From Calothrix sp. PCC 7716 (lineage in GTDB: Bacteria > Cyanobacteriota > Cyanobacteriia > Cyanobacteriales > Nostocaceae): a stretch of DNA of 64,000 bases. The translations under genes were made by a program, and so were the position numbers. The first letter of the stretch is position 1, and the number at the start of each line of letters is the position of its first letter. Below are positions 18,120-27,447 of this stretch, piece after piece. The stretch is taken from positions 10,792,580 through 10,856,579 of the forward strand of contig NZ_AP025018.1 of the NCBI RefSeq assembly GCF_019977735.1. The letters are read 5' to 3'. The notes under the pieces were generated by a model, which had not been told where the DNA came from, searched no databases, and saw only the letters and a program-made list of their open reading frames with translations.

Positions 18120-18365
18120 TCATTTGAGTGCGGCAGTCCAAATGTGCTTAGTGGCGCCATTTATAAACTTGTATAAATCGAAAATTGATGTAGAAACGCC
18201 TTGAGTGATGGCGCCTCTACATAATAGTACAGGAAATGGTACTAAATTTACTGAAAAATAAAGTTTATGTTGATGAAGATAATACTAATGCACAGGCAAG
18301 GATGCCTGTGCCACAAGAATTCTTATTTGTAACAATGTATTATATAGTTTCAATTCTTGATTTAT
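18120..18365. other. intergenic gap with dispersed repeats
   Basis: Between the ParA-like cassette and a convergent kinase gene. Holds two GGCGCC sites (18154, 18211) and a copy of the GGCATCC-type palindromic repeat (18291-18317). No gene or strong terminator was recognised. Confidence 0.5.
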
Positions 18366-20546
18366 TTAATTCAACAAGTTAATAACTGTCTCAATTAACT
18401 TTTCTGGTTCGACTGGTTTAGATAAATGCGCTTGAAAACCTGCTTGCAGTGCTAGTTGATAATTAATTTCCCCTGCATAAGCTGTTAATGCAAGCGCTTT
18501 GATTTGACTAAGATGTGGCGCCAATTGTCTTACTTGTTTTATGAGCATATAACCATTCATATCTGGCATTCCAATATCGCTGATTAATACATCGGGTTCA
18601 AACTGAGCTAAAGCTGTTAATGCTTCTTTTGCTGAAGCTGCTGTAATTACATCTGCTGCTGCCTGTTGTAATATAAAGGCAATAACTTCTTTTGTATCGG
18701 TTTCATCATCGACTACTAAAATTTTGGCGCCGTTTAAATTCAAAGCTGGTTTTGAGGGTTTATGATGATTTTGTACCACTTTTTCAATGGGTACGAGTGG
18801 AAGTTTTACAATAAAAGTAGAACCAAAATCTTGACCGGGACTTTCTGCTGTCACTATTCCACCATGCATTTCAACGAGGTGACGCACAATTGCTAAACCT
18901 AACCCTAATCCCCCAAATTTGCGGGTTGTTGTACTATCAGCTTGACGAAAATATTCAAATACGTGCGGTAAAAAATCTGCATCAATTCCTTTACCATTAT
19001 CGCTGACTGTAATTTGAGCTTGGTCATCAACGCGCTCTAACTGTACTTTTATATCTCCCCCAACTTGTGAAAACTTGACGGCATTCGAGAGGAGATTCCA
19101 TACTACCTGCTGTAAGCGACTTGAATCACCTGAAATTGTTGCTGCTTCAATATTAAAATTTGTCTCTATTTTTATAGATTTAGCTTCTGCTGCCAAACGG
19201 ACTGTTTCAATTGCAGCTTCAATAATTGATATTAAGTTGACCTGAGTAGTGTTGAGACTAAGTTTACCTTGAAGAATACGCGAGACATCAAGAAGGTCTT
19301 CTATTAATTCAGCTTGTAATTTGGCGTTGCGTTCAATAGTTGTTAAAGCTAGCGCTGTCTTTGCCTCATCCAATTTTTTACTTTGAAGCAGCTTTGACCA
19401 ACCAAGAATAGGATTAAGAGGTGTTCGCAATTCATGGGACAGTACTGCTAAAAATTCATCTTTAATTCGATTTGCCGCTTCTGCATCTGCACGTGCTTGT
19501 TGAGAAGCAGTATACAACCGCACATTTTCAATGGCAATCGATGCTATTTGTGCTAATTGCATTAAAATTGCTTCGTCTTCAAGAGTAAATTCACCCTCAT
19601 ATTTATCTGAAAGTTGAATTAAGCCTATGTTGCCTCCATCCCGTCCAATAAGAGGCGCCGCTAACCAACCGCGCATGGGAGGGTGTTTACTCGCTTCGTC
19701 TCCAAACCCACGCCAACTTTGATGTGACTCAAGTTCCGCTTGGGTCATTCTGATTGGACGGTTCATTTGACAAACCAAAGCATAAATTCCCGAACCATTT
19801 GTTGGCTCGTCATACTGGCGCCAAGTTGCGTATTTGTCAGATAAATATACAGAAGTAATTGACTGTGACCAATTTTGGTCAGTTGTCATGCTAGTAACAG
19901 ATTGATGGGCGCCAATAATTTGATATGCTTGGCGAGTGATAACGTCAAGTACGTCTTCGATTGAAAAAGCAGCATTGATTGCCAAAGCGGCTTGAGTTAA
20001 TTTTTGTAATTGATTATTAACAATTTGTAGTTTCTGTGCGCGCAGAAAAATCTCAGCTTCCATTTGGGAAGTGCGAAGTTGGAGTTCTTCGTTGATACGG
20101 CGCCTTTCCGAATCTTGTTGTTTCAACAGTACAAACTCAGTAATATCCTCAACTCGATTGATAATACAAATAACTTCTCTGCTTGCGTTCAAAACGGGTG
20201 AATTAATTGGATTCCAATAGCGCACCTCAAATCCTCCCCCTTCCGATTCTGGGCGCCGAATGTCATACTTTTGTATTGCCATCGTATGTGGCAGTTTATT
20301 TTTGAGTACACTTTGAAGCGAGTTGTTGAGATTTTGCACACCAGTTGCTGTTGGGTCATCTGGGTTATCTGGGAAAACATCAAACACGTTACGTCCCAAA
20401 ATTTCTGAGCGTTTAGTCATCGTAGCTTGTAGATAAGCATCACTCACCGCCACAATTCTCAAATCTGGCGCCAACACAAGACATAAACTAGGGGCAGTTT
20501 CAAAAAGAACTTGAAAATCAGGTGTTGGATACTCGGAGAAAGCCAT
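18366..20546 (-). CDS. hybrid sensor histidine kinase (PAS-GAF-HisKA-HATPase-REC)
   Basis: A 726-residue soluble kinase. A PAS domain (about 10-135, FQVLFETAPSLCLVL), a coiled coil, and a GAF domain (about 195-345, with WLAAPLIGRDGGNIGLIQL) form the sensor. HisKA follows with HELRTPLNPILGW (His371), then a HATPase_c domain with N- and G-boxes (VVWNLLSNAVKF, GLGLGLAIVRHL), and a C-terminal receiver whose phospho-acceptor Asp is in VLISDIGMPDMNG. No membrane segment is present, so the signal is cytoplasmic. No output domain follows the receiver, suggesting a phosphorelay to an unlinked partner. Confidence 0.9.
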   Translation of the reverse strand: MAFSEYPTPDFQVLFETAPSLCLVLAPDLRIVAVSDAYLQATMTKRSEILGRNVFDVFPDNPDDPTATGVQNLNNSLQSVLKNKLPHTMAIQKYDIRRPESEGGGFEVRYWNPINSPVLNASREVICIINRVEDITEFVLLKQQDSERRRINEELQLRTSQMEAEIFLRAQKLQIVNNQLQKLTQAALAINAAFSIEDVLDVITRQAYQIIGAHQSVTSMTTDQNWSQSITSVYLSDKYATWRQYDEPTNGSGIYALVCQMNRPIRMTQAELESHQSWRGFGDEASKHPPMRGWLAAPLIGRDGGNIGLIQLSDKYEGEFTLEDEAILMQLAQIASIAIENVRLYTASQQARADAEAANRIKDEFLAVLSHELRTPLNPILGWSKLLQSKKLDEAKTALALTTIERNAKLQAELIEDLLDVSRILQGKLSLNTTQVNLISIIEAAIETVRLAAEAKSIKIETNFNIEAATISGDSSRLQQVVWNLLSNAVKFSQVGGDIKVQLERVDDQAQITVSDNGKGIDADFLPHVFEYFRQADSTTTRKFGGLGLGLAIVRHLVEMHGGIVTAESPGQDFGSTFIVKLPLVPIEKVVQNHHKPSKPALNLNGAKILVVDDETDTKEVIAFILQQAAADVITAASAKEALTALAQFEPDVLISDIGMPDMNGYMLIKQVRQLAPHLSQIKALALTAYAGEINYQLALQAGFQAHLSKPVEPEKLIETVINLLN

Positions 20547-20600
20547 AACTATAACAGAAACAGGGTTTATGAACTTGGTGCAAAAATACCATACTCAGAA

Positions 20601-22040
20601 CTACGATTTCCAGGTACCGTGGAAACTGTGAGGTATGGCGCCTGGTAATTCAAGTTTACAAACAGGTTCTTCGTTTAATCTCGAAGCATCATAAATCCAA
20701 ACTTCACTTGCATTCGATTTACCATCGTAAACTACGGTAGTTACCCATGCTTGTAATGCATTTTCTGAGTCTTTGACATAAATTGGTTCGGAAGGGTAAC
20801 GGTTTTCTCCAACATCCGCAATTAGAAGGGCGCCTGTATGATGGTCGTAACGAGCAATTGCATTTAATATTTCTGTACCAATATCAGTTCCAGGTCGAAA
20901 TGTTGATAAATAGGTATAGCGTGAATCTTGACCAACATATTCAGGTGGAACGTTAGGAAATTCACATTGACAATCTAATATTTTCTCAATTTTATTAACT
21001 TTGCCTGTTTGAGGGTTGAGAGAAACGCGCGATAAATGACTTTTTGCTGGTGTGTGTGTTTCACCCGTTGCAACTTCTTTTAAATATTGATTCGTTTGAA
21101 AATCATCATACCGGGCGATATCAACAATTACGGCGCCGTCCTGATCAACATAACCGTTAGAAAAGTGCCATTGATACCAAGGTTCTGCTTCACCACGACT
21201 TACTACTTTAAGCGTTTGACGGTCTATAACTAGAATTTGGGTTCCTTTACTCGGTAGCCATTCTAACGCATCACTAAAACATTTTGAGCCAGTCATGGTA
21301 GCGAATAAATTCAACCGTACAGGAGAGATAAAAAAGATTAAATATTGCCCCGCTAAAACAAAATCATGCACTATCGGTACACCATCAATATTATGTGCGG
21401 CTTTTTGCACTATTCTACCGCTAGCAGTACTTTTATAAATATGTAATGTCGAATTTAATCCAGGAGTCATACCAAAATTATAAATTTCTCCTGTTGACTC
21501 CGCGCGTTTGAAGTGAGCAGAGTAAGGTAAGCTATCACTTAAGCCACCTAAGTCATCTTCTCCATATGTATCTAGCGTCTTTAAGTTCAAAGCGTAAGGT
21601 TTACCACCTTCCCATAGAGCCAATAGTTTATCAGGTAACGCTAGAACAGAAGTATTTGCGGCATTTTTCACGCCTTTAGCTTTAAAAAATTTGTCCCAAA
21701 GAGAACCAGGCGCCACCATTCCATAATTAGCGTATATTAATTTATCGGCAGCAGATTCTTCTTTATAACCACTAGTTTCAACGTAGCGATAAACTGCATT
21801 AGCACCAGAGTTATTAAAGTCAACAGCTAAAATGGCGCCGTCTCCATCAAACCAGTGTCCCATACGAACACCACCACGTTCTAATCTACCTGGGCCATTA
21901 CGATAAAGCGTACCACGCAAACCTTGAGGGATTTTTCCAGAGATAGTAGGCAGAGGAGTATGAGGAAATTCTTTGGCAGGTTCTGATATGACACTTGCCC
22001 AAGCTTTTTTGTTGGCAGACACATTTACAGCAGTAGTCAT
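20601..22040 (-). CDS. carotenoid oxygenase (apocarotenoid-cleaving dioxygenase)
   Basis: A 479-residue non-heme iron dioxygenase of the carotenoid-cleavage / RPE65 family, close in size to the cyanobacterial apocarotenoid-15,15'-oxygenase that makes retinal. Visible family features are YRNGPGRLERGG, WFDGDGAI, SAHFKRAESTGEIYNFG, the iron-binding His in IPIVHDFV-type and YQWHFSNGY segments, and the terminal IPHSFHGTW. It lies 20 bp downstream of a VOC-family gene, so the two are probably one transcript. Confidence 0.88.
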   Translation of the reverse strand: MTTAVNVSANKKAWASVISEPAKEFPHTPLPTISGKIPQGLRGTLYRNGPGRLERGGVRMGHWFDGDGAILAVDFNNSGANAVYRYVETSGYKEESAADKLIYANYGMVAPGSLWDKFFKAKGVKNAANTSVLALPDKLLALWEGGKPYALNLKTLDTYGEDDLGGLSDSLPYSAHFKRAESTGEIYNFGMTPGLNSTLHIYKSTASGRIVQKAAHNIDGVPIVHDFVLAGQYLIFFISPVRLNLFATMTGSKCFSDALEWLPSKGTQILVIDRQTLKVVSRGEAEPWYQWHFSNGYVDQDGAVIVDIARYDDFQTNQYLKEVATGETHTPAKSHLSRVSLNPQTGKVNKIEKILDCQCEFPNVPPEYVGQDSRYTYLSTFRPGTDIGTEILNAIARYDHHTGALLIADVGENRYPSEPIYVKDSENALQAWVTTVVYDGKSNASEVWIYDASRLNEEPVCKLELPGAIPHSFHGTWKS

Positions 22041-22060
22041 AAGGGGTTATGGGTATCGGG

Positions 22061-22438
22061 TTATGCAACAACTATAGCCTGATGTAATATAATTCGATTA
22101 CCATCAGGGTCATAAACGTATATCTCTCTACCGTGAGATGCAGTAACTATGGCGCCTGTCGGAGGATGACCCAAACCTGTAAACTGTGCAATAGCATCTT
22201 CTAAATCATTTACCTCCCAACACAAACTTATCTTACTTTGAGTCGCGTTTTGAAATTCATCTTCACTTGTAGCTTTAGGTTTAAAAATCCCTAATATAAT
22301 ACCAGGCAAATGAAACTCAGCGTAAACATTGGGAATATGACTTTTAGGTTCACCCAGTAATTTTGTATAGAATGTAACCAACGTCTCCAAATTAGTCGAT
22401 GCGATAGTTACAAGCGAGTTGTTTAATTGTAAAGTCAT
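22061..22438 (-). CDS. VOC family (glyoxalase/bleomycin-resistance-like) protein
   Basis: A 125-residue single-domain vicinal-oxygen-chelate protein with two beta-alpha-beta-beta-beta halves: LVTIASTNLETLVTFYTKLLGE at the N-terminus and VNDLEDAIAQFTGLGHPPTG to VYDPDGNRIILHQ at the C-terminus. Candidate metal or ligand residues are Glu41-type positions and the late His. It is upstream of and close to the carotenoid oxygenase gene, which suggests a linked role in apocarotenoid or aldehyde handling; this is inference. Confidence 0.8.
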   Translation of the reverse strand: MTLQLNNSLVTIASTNLETLVTFYTKLLGEPKSHIPNVYAEFHLPGIILGIFKPKATSEDEFQNATQSKISLCWEVNDLEDAIAQFTGLGHPPTGAIVTASHGREIYVYDPDGNRIILHQAIVVA

Positions 22439-22517
22439 TGCGAACAGAATACTATATATTAAATTTAGTAATTAGATTGTAATCTAAAATAAATAATAAT
22501 TTGGGATTTGTTTATAA

Positions 22518-23054
22518 ATGAAATTATTAACAGAACCGTATTTAGAACAAGTGAAGCGTTTGCCTTTGTCTGGGCACCATATTTTGGCTCAGTTTGACCA
22601 AGAGTCTATTGTAGTTTATCAAGCTTATAATTCAAATATTGGAAACTTTGCTGCAAATAATGACTACTTTGGTGGAGAATTTCTTTTTGACCGGATGAGT
22701 TGGATTAAACCAAGTTTTTTGTGGATGATGTATAGGTCGGGATGGGGAACTAAAGCGAATCAAGAGGTTATTCTCGCTATCTGGATTAAACGCTCTGCTT
22801 TTGATAATATTTTAGCACAAACAGTGAGCTCTGGCTATGTACCTGAACTTTATAGCAGTAAAGAAGAATGGCAACAAGCTGTTAAACATTCTTGTGTGAG
22901 TTTTATTTTACATATAGAAAATATCTCCTCGTTTGTACGTGAGCAATATGCAAATAGGCTAGTTCGTAATCAAGAGCATTTATTAATACCTGTACAATCG
23001 CTTTATTCGGTTGATGATTCAATAACTAGAACTAAAATTGGATTATTGCACTGA
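22518..23054 (+). CDS. DUF4291 domain-containing protein
   Basis: A 178-residue protein covering the whole DUF4291 family. Recognisable blocks are HILAQFDQESIVVYQAYN near the start, DRMSWIKPSFLWMMYRSGW in the middle and EVILAIWIKRSAFD. The function of DUF4291 is not established. The gene is divergent from the VOC gene with an 79-bp gap and has no evident operon partner. Confidence 0.85.
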   Translation: MKLLTEPYLEQVKRLPLSGHHILAQFDQESIVVYQAYNSNIGNFAANNDYFGGEFLFDRMSWIKPSFLWMMYRSGWGTKANQEVILAIWIKRSAFDNILAQTVSSGYVPELYSSKEEWQQAVKHSCVSFILHIENISSFVREQYANRLVRNQEHLLIPVQSLYSVDDSITRTKIGLLH

Positions 23055-23492
23055 AGCTAAGGATAAACTATAGCAAAATCATAATTCCTTAGCTAAATGC
23101 TCCAAAAATTAACGGCGCCCAACTCCAAAATATATTAAGTGGAGCAGTTAAAAATCAGAAGGTAAGGAGCGCCGTTATGTATGTATGTATCTACTATGCT
23201 TGCTTATACGTGATAACACTCGGCGCTGCCATGAAAGCACCGTATTCGCTGGCGCTTTCATTGTAGCCTGTAATTCTAAAATAAAATGCTGTGTTTTACC
23301 CCGTAGGTGTGATACCCGTGTAAGGTGTGAGGGGTTATTATATAAAGAAGCAGAAACCCGGTTTCTTTGTAAAGTGTTGCGATTTGTATAGAAAATAAGT
23401 GTTTTAAAATTATTCTGTTGGATATGTTGTATGGATGAATAGCTTTACTAAGAGTTAATATTTCTTGTAATAGTATATTGTCTGATACCACT
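23055..23492. other. 438-bp gap with inverted repeat
   Basis: Contains an imperfect inverted repeat, TAACGGCGCCC at 23109-23119 against GAGCGCCGTTA at 23167-23177, enclosing a smaller CTCCA/TGGAG pair, and a GAAACCCGGTTTC palindrome at 23354-23366. Short frames on both strands (23185-23503) lack ribosome sites and family resemblance. Confidence 0.4.
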
Positions 23493-23675
23493 ATGATTAA
23501 CACTACTATTTATTCAGTAATTTGCCATCCAGAGCGTATTTTTACGGTATTTTCTACCGAATCTAAAGGATGGCAGTTTCGAGTTATAAGTTCTGGAGGT
23601 GCAGTATATGGAGATGATAAGTTTTACTGCACCCAAGTAGCAGCAGAAAGAGCAGGTCGAAAATGGTTGAAATAG
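23493..23675 (+). CDS. small hypothetical protein
   Basis: A 60-residue protein from the ATG at 23493; an in-frame ATG 15 bp upstream (23478) is possible. The C-terminal part (GWQFRVISSGGAVYGDDKFY to AAERAGRKWLK) has the look of a folded beta-beta-alpha unit ending in a basic helix. No known domain is recognised and no operon partner is present. Confidence 0.45.
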   Translation: MINTTIYSVICHPERIFTVFSTESKGWQFRVISSGGAVYGDDKFYCTQVAAERAGRKWLK

Positions 23676-23709
23676 AGCAAATTATCAGTATTTTTACGGT
23701 TGTGCTTTG

Positions 23710-24051
23710 TTAGATAGCTTTCTTTTGAAATCTACGCAATTGCTCGACTATGTGGTCTTCTATTTCTTGTTTCTCTCGACTACTAGCACTTCGCTGATAG
23801 TTCCGACCAGTCTCTCTGACAAACTGACGTTTCTCACTTGTAGAAGACTTTGCTTTTGACCCTGGTTTTAACAGAGTCTTCTGTAACTCTTCCCAAGTTT
23901 GTTCTGCGACAGCTTCACCGACTTTCACGAGTGCAGTCGGTAGCAACCTTCGTGCTTCTGCACGAAATTCATCTTCGGTTTCAAGCGTTGATAAATCAAC
24001 GCTTGCCACACTGATATCACTAAAATCTACACTGTTTAAGTCAATCTTCAT
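23710..24051 (-). CDS. hypothetical protein
   Basis: A 113-residue soluble protein with an acidic N-terminus and a strongly basic C-terminal half rich in Lys, Arg, Ser and Gln. It has no recognised domain. Its start overlaps by 11 bp the end of an upstream frame (24041-24205) that has lost its beginning, so it was probably the second gene of a coupled pair. Confidence 0.5.
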   Translation of the reverse strand: MKIDLNSVDFSDISVASVDLSTLETEDEFRAEARRLLPTALVKVGEAVAEQTWEELQKTLLKPGSKAKSSTSEKRQFVRETGRNYQRSASSREKQEIEDHIVEQLRRFQKKAI

Positions 24052-24205
24052 TTCTCTCTATCTCTTCAAAAAACTCATTCGTTACATCCGTTATATCAGT
24101 TGAACCGCGTTCCTCCAACTTCACAATTGCATTATAATCGGCACCTGCATAAACTCTACCACGATACTCGCCTAACTTGTAGCTGTAGGTGAGGCATACC
24201 TCTAC
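24041..24205 (-). pseudogene. remnant of the gene upstream of 23710-24051
   Basis: An open frame of about 54 codons (ending in NEFFEEIERNED) with a plausible protein-like composition but no ATG; a stop lies at 24206-24208 and dispersed repeats follow directly. It overlaps the next start (ATGAAGATTGA), as in translationally coupled operons. The 5' part appears to be missing. A short gene using an internal GTG cannot be excluded. Confidence 0.35.
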
Positions 24206-24934
24206 TTACTAGAGGCATCAATTAGCCAAAACTTATGACACAAACTATTAGTGGTCTGTGTCATTAATTCTGGGGTGTTGTGGAACAGGCATCCTTGCCT
24301 GTGTAGTGATATATTTTTTACCTTATTAGGCACAGAGAAGCCAGCGCCGTGCGGGGGTTCCCCCCGTTGAGGCGACTGGCGCGACACAGAGACATCTAGG
24401 ATTAAACCGCATAATCCGCAGGATTTCCCGCAGGGTAGAGCGCAAAGAAAGAAAGAAGAGAACATAATCGTAAAAAATCCTTAACCGAGCAGTATTACTA
24501 GTAGTTCTAATTTACTTGCTCTAACGAGTTGTCATTCAAAACAGTAAATTTAGTACTTTAGCACTAAGAAGCATTTTGTCTGCATGTGTTTGTTTAATAT
24601 CTCTATTTTTCAAATAATCTGTCGAGGGGAAGAGTGTGATCACAACTGCTAACGCTAATGTATAATATGTGGTTTAAATAATTTTATTGTTACTATGCTC
24701 CCCAAAGCGATTGCTTTTTGATGAACCACAAAGGTTATAAAGTTTACAAGGAAAAATTAAGAGTCATTTAAGACCTAGTTTTGAATACCAGTTAAGTTTA
24801 GATTGAATGTTAGACTAAAAGGTTTTATTTTATTGTTTGTGGTTAATTATTTATTAATCTTTTATATATTTTAATTTTTAGTATAAATGTTATTTTAAAA
24901 GCAAGGTTGTACGTTTAGTTACTGAGATAAATAT
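24206..24934. other. 729-bp non-coding region with repeats and aldolase promoter
   Basis: From left: a GGCATCC-type repeat (24279-24304), a composite repeat containing GTGCGGGGGTTCCCCCC (24340-24390), a second block AATCCGCAGGATTTCCCGC (24412-24430), and the likely aldolase promoter (24635-24666). The composite repeat recurs at 50001-50179. A frame at 24202-24465 lies on these repeats and is rejected. Confidence 0.5.
24635..24666 (+). promoter_or_regulatory. putative aldolase promoter with CRP-like palindrome
   Basis: A perfect palindrome TGTGATCACA (24635-24644) lies 16 bp before a consensus -10 hexamer TATAAT (24661-24666), thus in the -35 region. It resembles a CRP/FNR-type half-site pair without the usual spacer. 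This would give a leader of about 260 nt before the aldolase start. Confidence 0.4.
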
Positions 24935-26017
24935 ATGACTACGACAATGGCATCGCCTTCTTCTATTGAGTCTGTTTTGGGACAAGAAGCAGAAGATTTA
25001 CTTACTTATGAAGCAAAGGTTTCTAAGGAGTTATTACATTTACCAGGGCCAGATTTTATTGACCGCGTTTGGTTAAGTAGTGACCGTACACCTCAAGTTA
25101 TTCGCAGTTTACAAACTCTTTATTCTACGGGTAGACTTGCTTATACGGGTTATATGTCTATTTTGCCTGTAGACCAAGGTATTGAACACTCGGCAGGCGC
25201 CTCTTTTGCACCAAATCCAATTTACTTTGACCCTGAAAATATTATTAGATTAGCAATTGCTGCTGGTTGTAATGGTGTGGCAACAACTTTAGGGGTTTTA
25301 GGGTCGGTGTCACGTAAATATGCTCATAAAATTCCTTTTATTGCCAAAATTAATCATAATGAGTTGTTAACTTTTCCGAATCAGTTCGACCAAGTTATGT
25401 TTGGTGATGTTGAACAAGCTTGGAATTTGGGAGCGGTAGCTGTTGGCGCCACTATATATTTTGGTTCAGAAAATTCAACACGCCAAATTCAAGAAGTGAG
25501 TAAGGCATTTAAACGCGCGCATGAGTTGGGAATGGCAACTATATTATGGTGCTATTTGCGTAACAATGCTTTTAAACAAGATAAAGATTACCATATTGCC
25601 GCTGACTTAACAGGACAAGCAAACCATTTAGGGGTAACTATCGAAGCTGATATTATTAAGCAAAAGTTGCCTGAATGCAATAACGGTTATGGTGCAGTTG
25701 CTAAGACAACAGGTGAGAGTTACGGCAAGACTAACGAAAAAATTTACAGCGAATTAACTAGTGACCATCCCATAGACTTAACCCGTTACCAGGTGTTGAA
25801 TTGTTATTGTGGACGCGCTGGGTTGATAAATTCTGGTGGCGCCTCTGGTAAAAACGATTTTACCGAAGCAATACGTACCGCAGTTATTAATAAACGTGCG
25901 GGTGGAACTGGGTTAATTTCGGGACGTAAAACATTCCAGCGTCCTTTTGAAGAAGGTGTGAAGTTATTTCATGCTATTCAAGATGTATATTTGTCTGATG
26001 AAGTGACTATTGCATAA
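24935..26017 (+). CDS. fbaB: class I fructose-bisphosphate aldolase
   Basis: A 360-residue aldolase of the class I DhnA/FbaB type, which splits fructose-1,6-bisphosphate through a Schiff base in glycolysis and the Calvin cycle. Visible landmarks are [41 protein letters not shown], the [13 protein letters not shown] strand, and the C-terminal phosphate-binding [15 protein letters not shown]. It is monocistronic, with a long leader and a perfect palindromic terminator after it. Confidence 0.93.
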   Translation: MTTTMASPSSIESVLGQEAEDLLTYEAKVSKELLHLPGPDFIDRVWLSSDRTPQVIRSLQTLYSTGRLAYTGYMSILPVDQGIEHSAGASFAPNPIYFDPENIIRLAIAAGCNGVATTLGVLGSVSRKYAHKIPFIAKINHNELLTFPNQFDQVMFGDVEQAWNLGAVAVGATIYFGSENSTRQIQEVSKAFKRAHELGMATILWCYLRNNAFKQDKDYHIAADLTGQANHLGVTIEADIIKQKLPECNNGYGAVAKTTGESYGKTNEKIYSELTSDHPIDLTRYQVLNCYCGRAGLINSGGASGKNDFTEAIRTAVINKRAGGTGLISGRKTFQRPFEEGVKLFHAIQDVYLSDEVTIA

Positions 26018-26024
26018 TTACGTA

Positions 26025-26052
26025 GTAGAGACGTTACATGTAACGTCTCTAC
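26025..26052. terminator. 28-bp perfect palindrome terminator
   Basis: GTAGAGACGTTACA followed by its exact inverse, located between the convergent aldolase and membrane protein genes. The same GTAGAGACGT-type sequence recurs twice at 27387-27446. Confidence 0.65.
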
Positions 26053-26064
26053 ACGACGAATACC

Positions 26065-26493
26065 TTAATATCTAATACTTGGTAGAAAAAATAAATCTAC
26101 GGTTTCGCCAAATGCTAAACTCAGACCAGCAGATATAACAATTAATAAAAATCTATCAAACCTGCTCAACCCAGCAAAGCGCAACTCCATATCAGCAAGC
26201 ATTGCAGTTGCCAAAGGCATTAAAACTAAACTAAATATTATTGACCAGCTAGCAACCAACGCAATAGAAATACTTAAAAACAAAACTACTACCAAAGTTC
26301 GTGAGCCAAATTTGATTAAACTTTCTAACCAAGAAGTAGTTTGTGCAATAATAGCCAATACAGAAATAGTCACAACACTGCCAACTAACCAAACGATATG
26401 GTAAGCAGCTAAATACCAACCTAGCCAGCTATAAGCAAAGCACAGTAATATTAACGACTTGAGTGGAATTCGCGCTCCTACATTGAAGCTCAT
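26065..26493 (-). CDS. hypothetical multi-pass membrane protein
   Basis: A 142-residue very hydrophobic protein with about four transmembrane segments (SLILLCFAYSWLGWYL, VVTISVLAIIAQTTSW, TLVVVLFLSISIALVASWSI, RFLLIVISAGLSLAFGE). No family is recognised. It lies 46 bp downstream of a truncated holin-like gene on the same strand. Confidence 0.6.
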   Translation of the reverse strand: MSFNVGARIPLKSLILLCFAYSWLGWYLAAYHIVWLVGSVVTISVLAIIAQTTSWLESLIKFGSRTLVVVLFLSISIALVASWSIIFSLVLMPLATAMLADMELRFAGLSRFDRFLLIVISAGLSLAFGETVDLFFLPSIRY

Positions 26494-26539
26494 AAGTAAT
26501 TATATCTATTATCTATATAAAATTATTCTTATTCTTATT

Positions 26540-26725
26540 TTAGATAATAGCAGCTACAACTCTTAAAAGTGCAGAATTAATTACAGCAAGGGCAACAGAA
26601 CCAATTAATGCGCTCCAAAAACCATATCTTAACCGGAAACCGTTTACCAAGTAAGCAACTATGCCAAAAATGATTGAGTTTAAGACAAATAAAAATAATC
26701 CAAATATTAAAGTTGTATATATCAC
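26540..26725 (-). CDS. short phage-holin-superfamily-like membrane protein (possibly truncated)
   Basis: A 61-residue protein from a GTG start with two transmembrane segments. The pattern LFLFVLNSIIFGIVAYLV, then NGFRLRYGFWSALIGSVAL resembles the second half of the four-helix phage holin family (superfamily IV) found in many non-phage bacterial genomes. The family is usually about 110-120 residues, and no first half is found upstream, so this may be a remnant or a half-length form. Confidence 0.45.
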   Translation of the reverse strand: MIYTTLIFGLFLFVLNSIIFGIVAYLVNGFRLRYGFWSALIGSVALAVINSALLRVVAAII

Positions 26726-26985
26726 AAAGTTTGTTAATTACCTTCACCCTATCGGTAGAAGATATGGTGATAATTTTTCTACTGGTAGTTAGAGCGTATA
26801 AATCTTTGGAAAATCTTATTCTTAAGACAGGGCAATTAAAACAGCAATTAGTTTTAATTTTGACTTAATTGCTGCTATAGAGACATTACCATTTTACCAT
26901 CCTAAGCTACTTCCCCCGCTAGACGTATCTTAATTAATTTAAAAATACGATAGTTCCTAGGTAGCTATTACCTTGAGGAAAATTT

Positions 26986-27384
26986 ATGCCTTTAAACGAA
27001 AATCTGAGACAGTACCCAACAAAAGAAGGTAATATAATTGACTCCAGCAATACAGATACCAACGTAACAGTAGATGCTAATTCATATGATAGCAGTAATG
27101 CTAATCAAAAAGAGTTTGATCCTTCATTGGGTAATACTATTATATTAGTTACACCAATATTATTTGTATTGACAACTGTAGGAGTTGTATTTTATCGGCT
27201 AAAGCAAGTTAAAGCTGTTGCACTTCCATGTAAAAAATGCCAGTACTATAATAGTAACAATTACCTGAAGTGTGCAGTAAATCCAGCAGAAGTACTTACA
27301 GAAAAAGCTAAAGACTGTCGCGATTATACATCACAACCGCGAAAGTTTTCTTGGTCTTGGAAAGGGTTTAATAAAAGAAATTAA
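26986..27384 (+). CDS. hypothetical membrane protein with C-terminal Cys cluster
   Basis: A 132-residue protein: a polar, Asn/Ser-rich N-terminus, one transmembrane segment (TIILVTPILFVLTTVGVVFY, about 48-68), then CKKCQYYNSNNYLKCAVNP with a fourth Cys in KDCRDYT. The CxxC...C...C arrangement suggests a small metal- or cluster-binding knuckle on the cytoplasmic side. A ribosome site (GAGGAAA) precedes the ATG. The function is unknown. Confidence 0.65.
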   Translation: MPLNENLRQYPTKEGNIIDSSNTDTNVTVDANSYDSSNANQKEFDPSLGNTIILVTPILFVLTTVGVVFYRLKQVKAVALPCKKCQYYNSNNYLKCAVNPAEVLTEKAKDCRDYTSQPRKFSWSWKGFNKRN

Positions 27385-27386
27385 TA

Positions 27387-27446
27387 AATGTAGAGACGTG
27401 ACATGTCACGTCTCTCTACTCTAAATTAGACGTGACATATCACGTC
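27387..27446. terminator. two inverted-repeat hairpins between convergent genes
   Basis: GTAGAGACGTGACA/TGTCACGTCTCT and AGACGTGACA/TATCACGTCT follow each other with little spacing. They separate the Cys-cluster protein and amylase genes and belong to the same repeat type as 26025-26052. Confidence 0.6.
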
Positions 27447-27447
27447 T

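Noticed and set aside
24202-24465. 87-codon minus frame
   Set aside because: It consists of dispersed palindromic repeats and low-complexity Cys/Gly residues.
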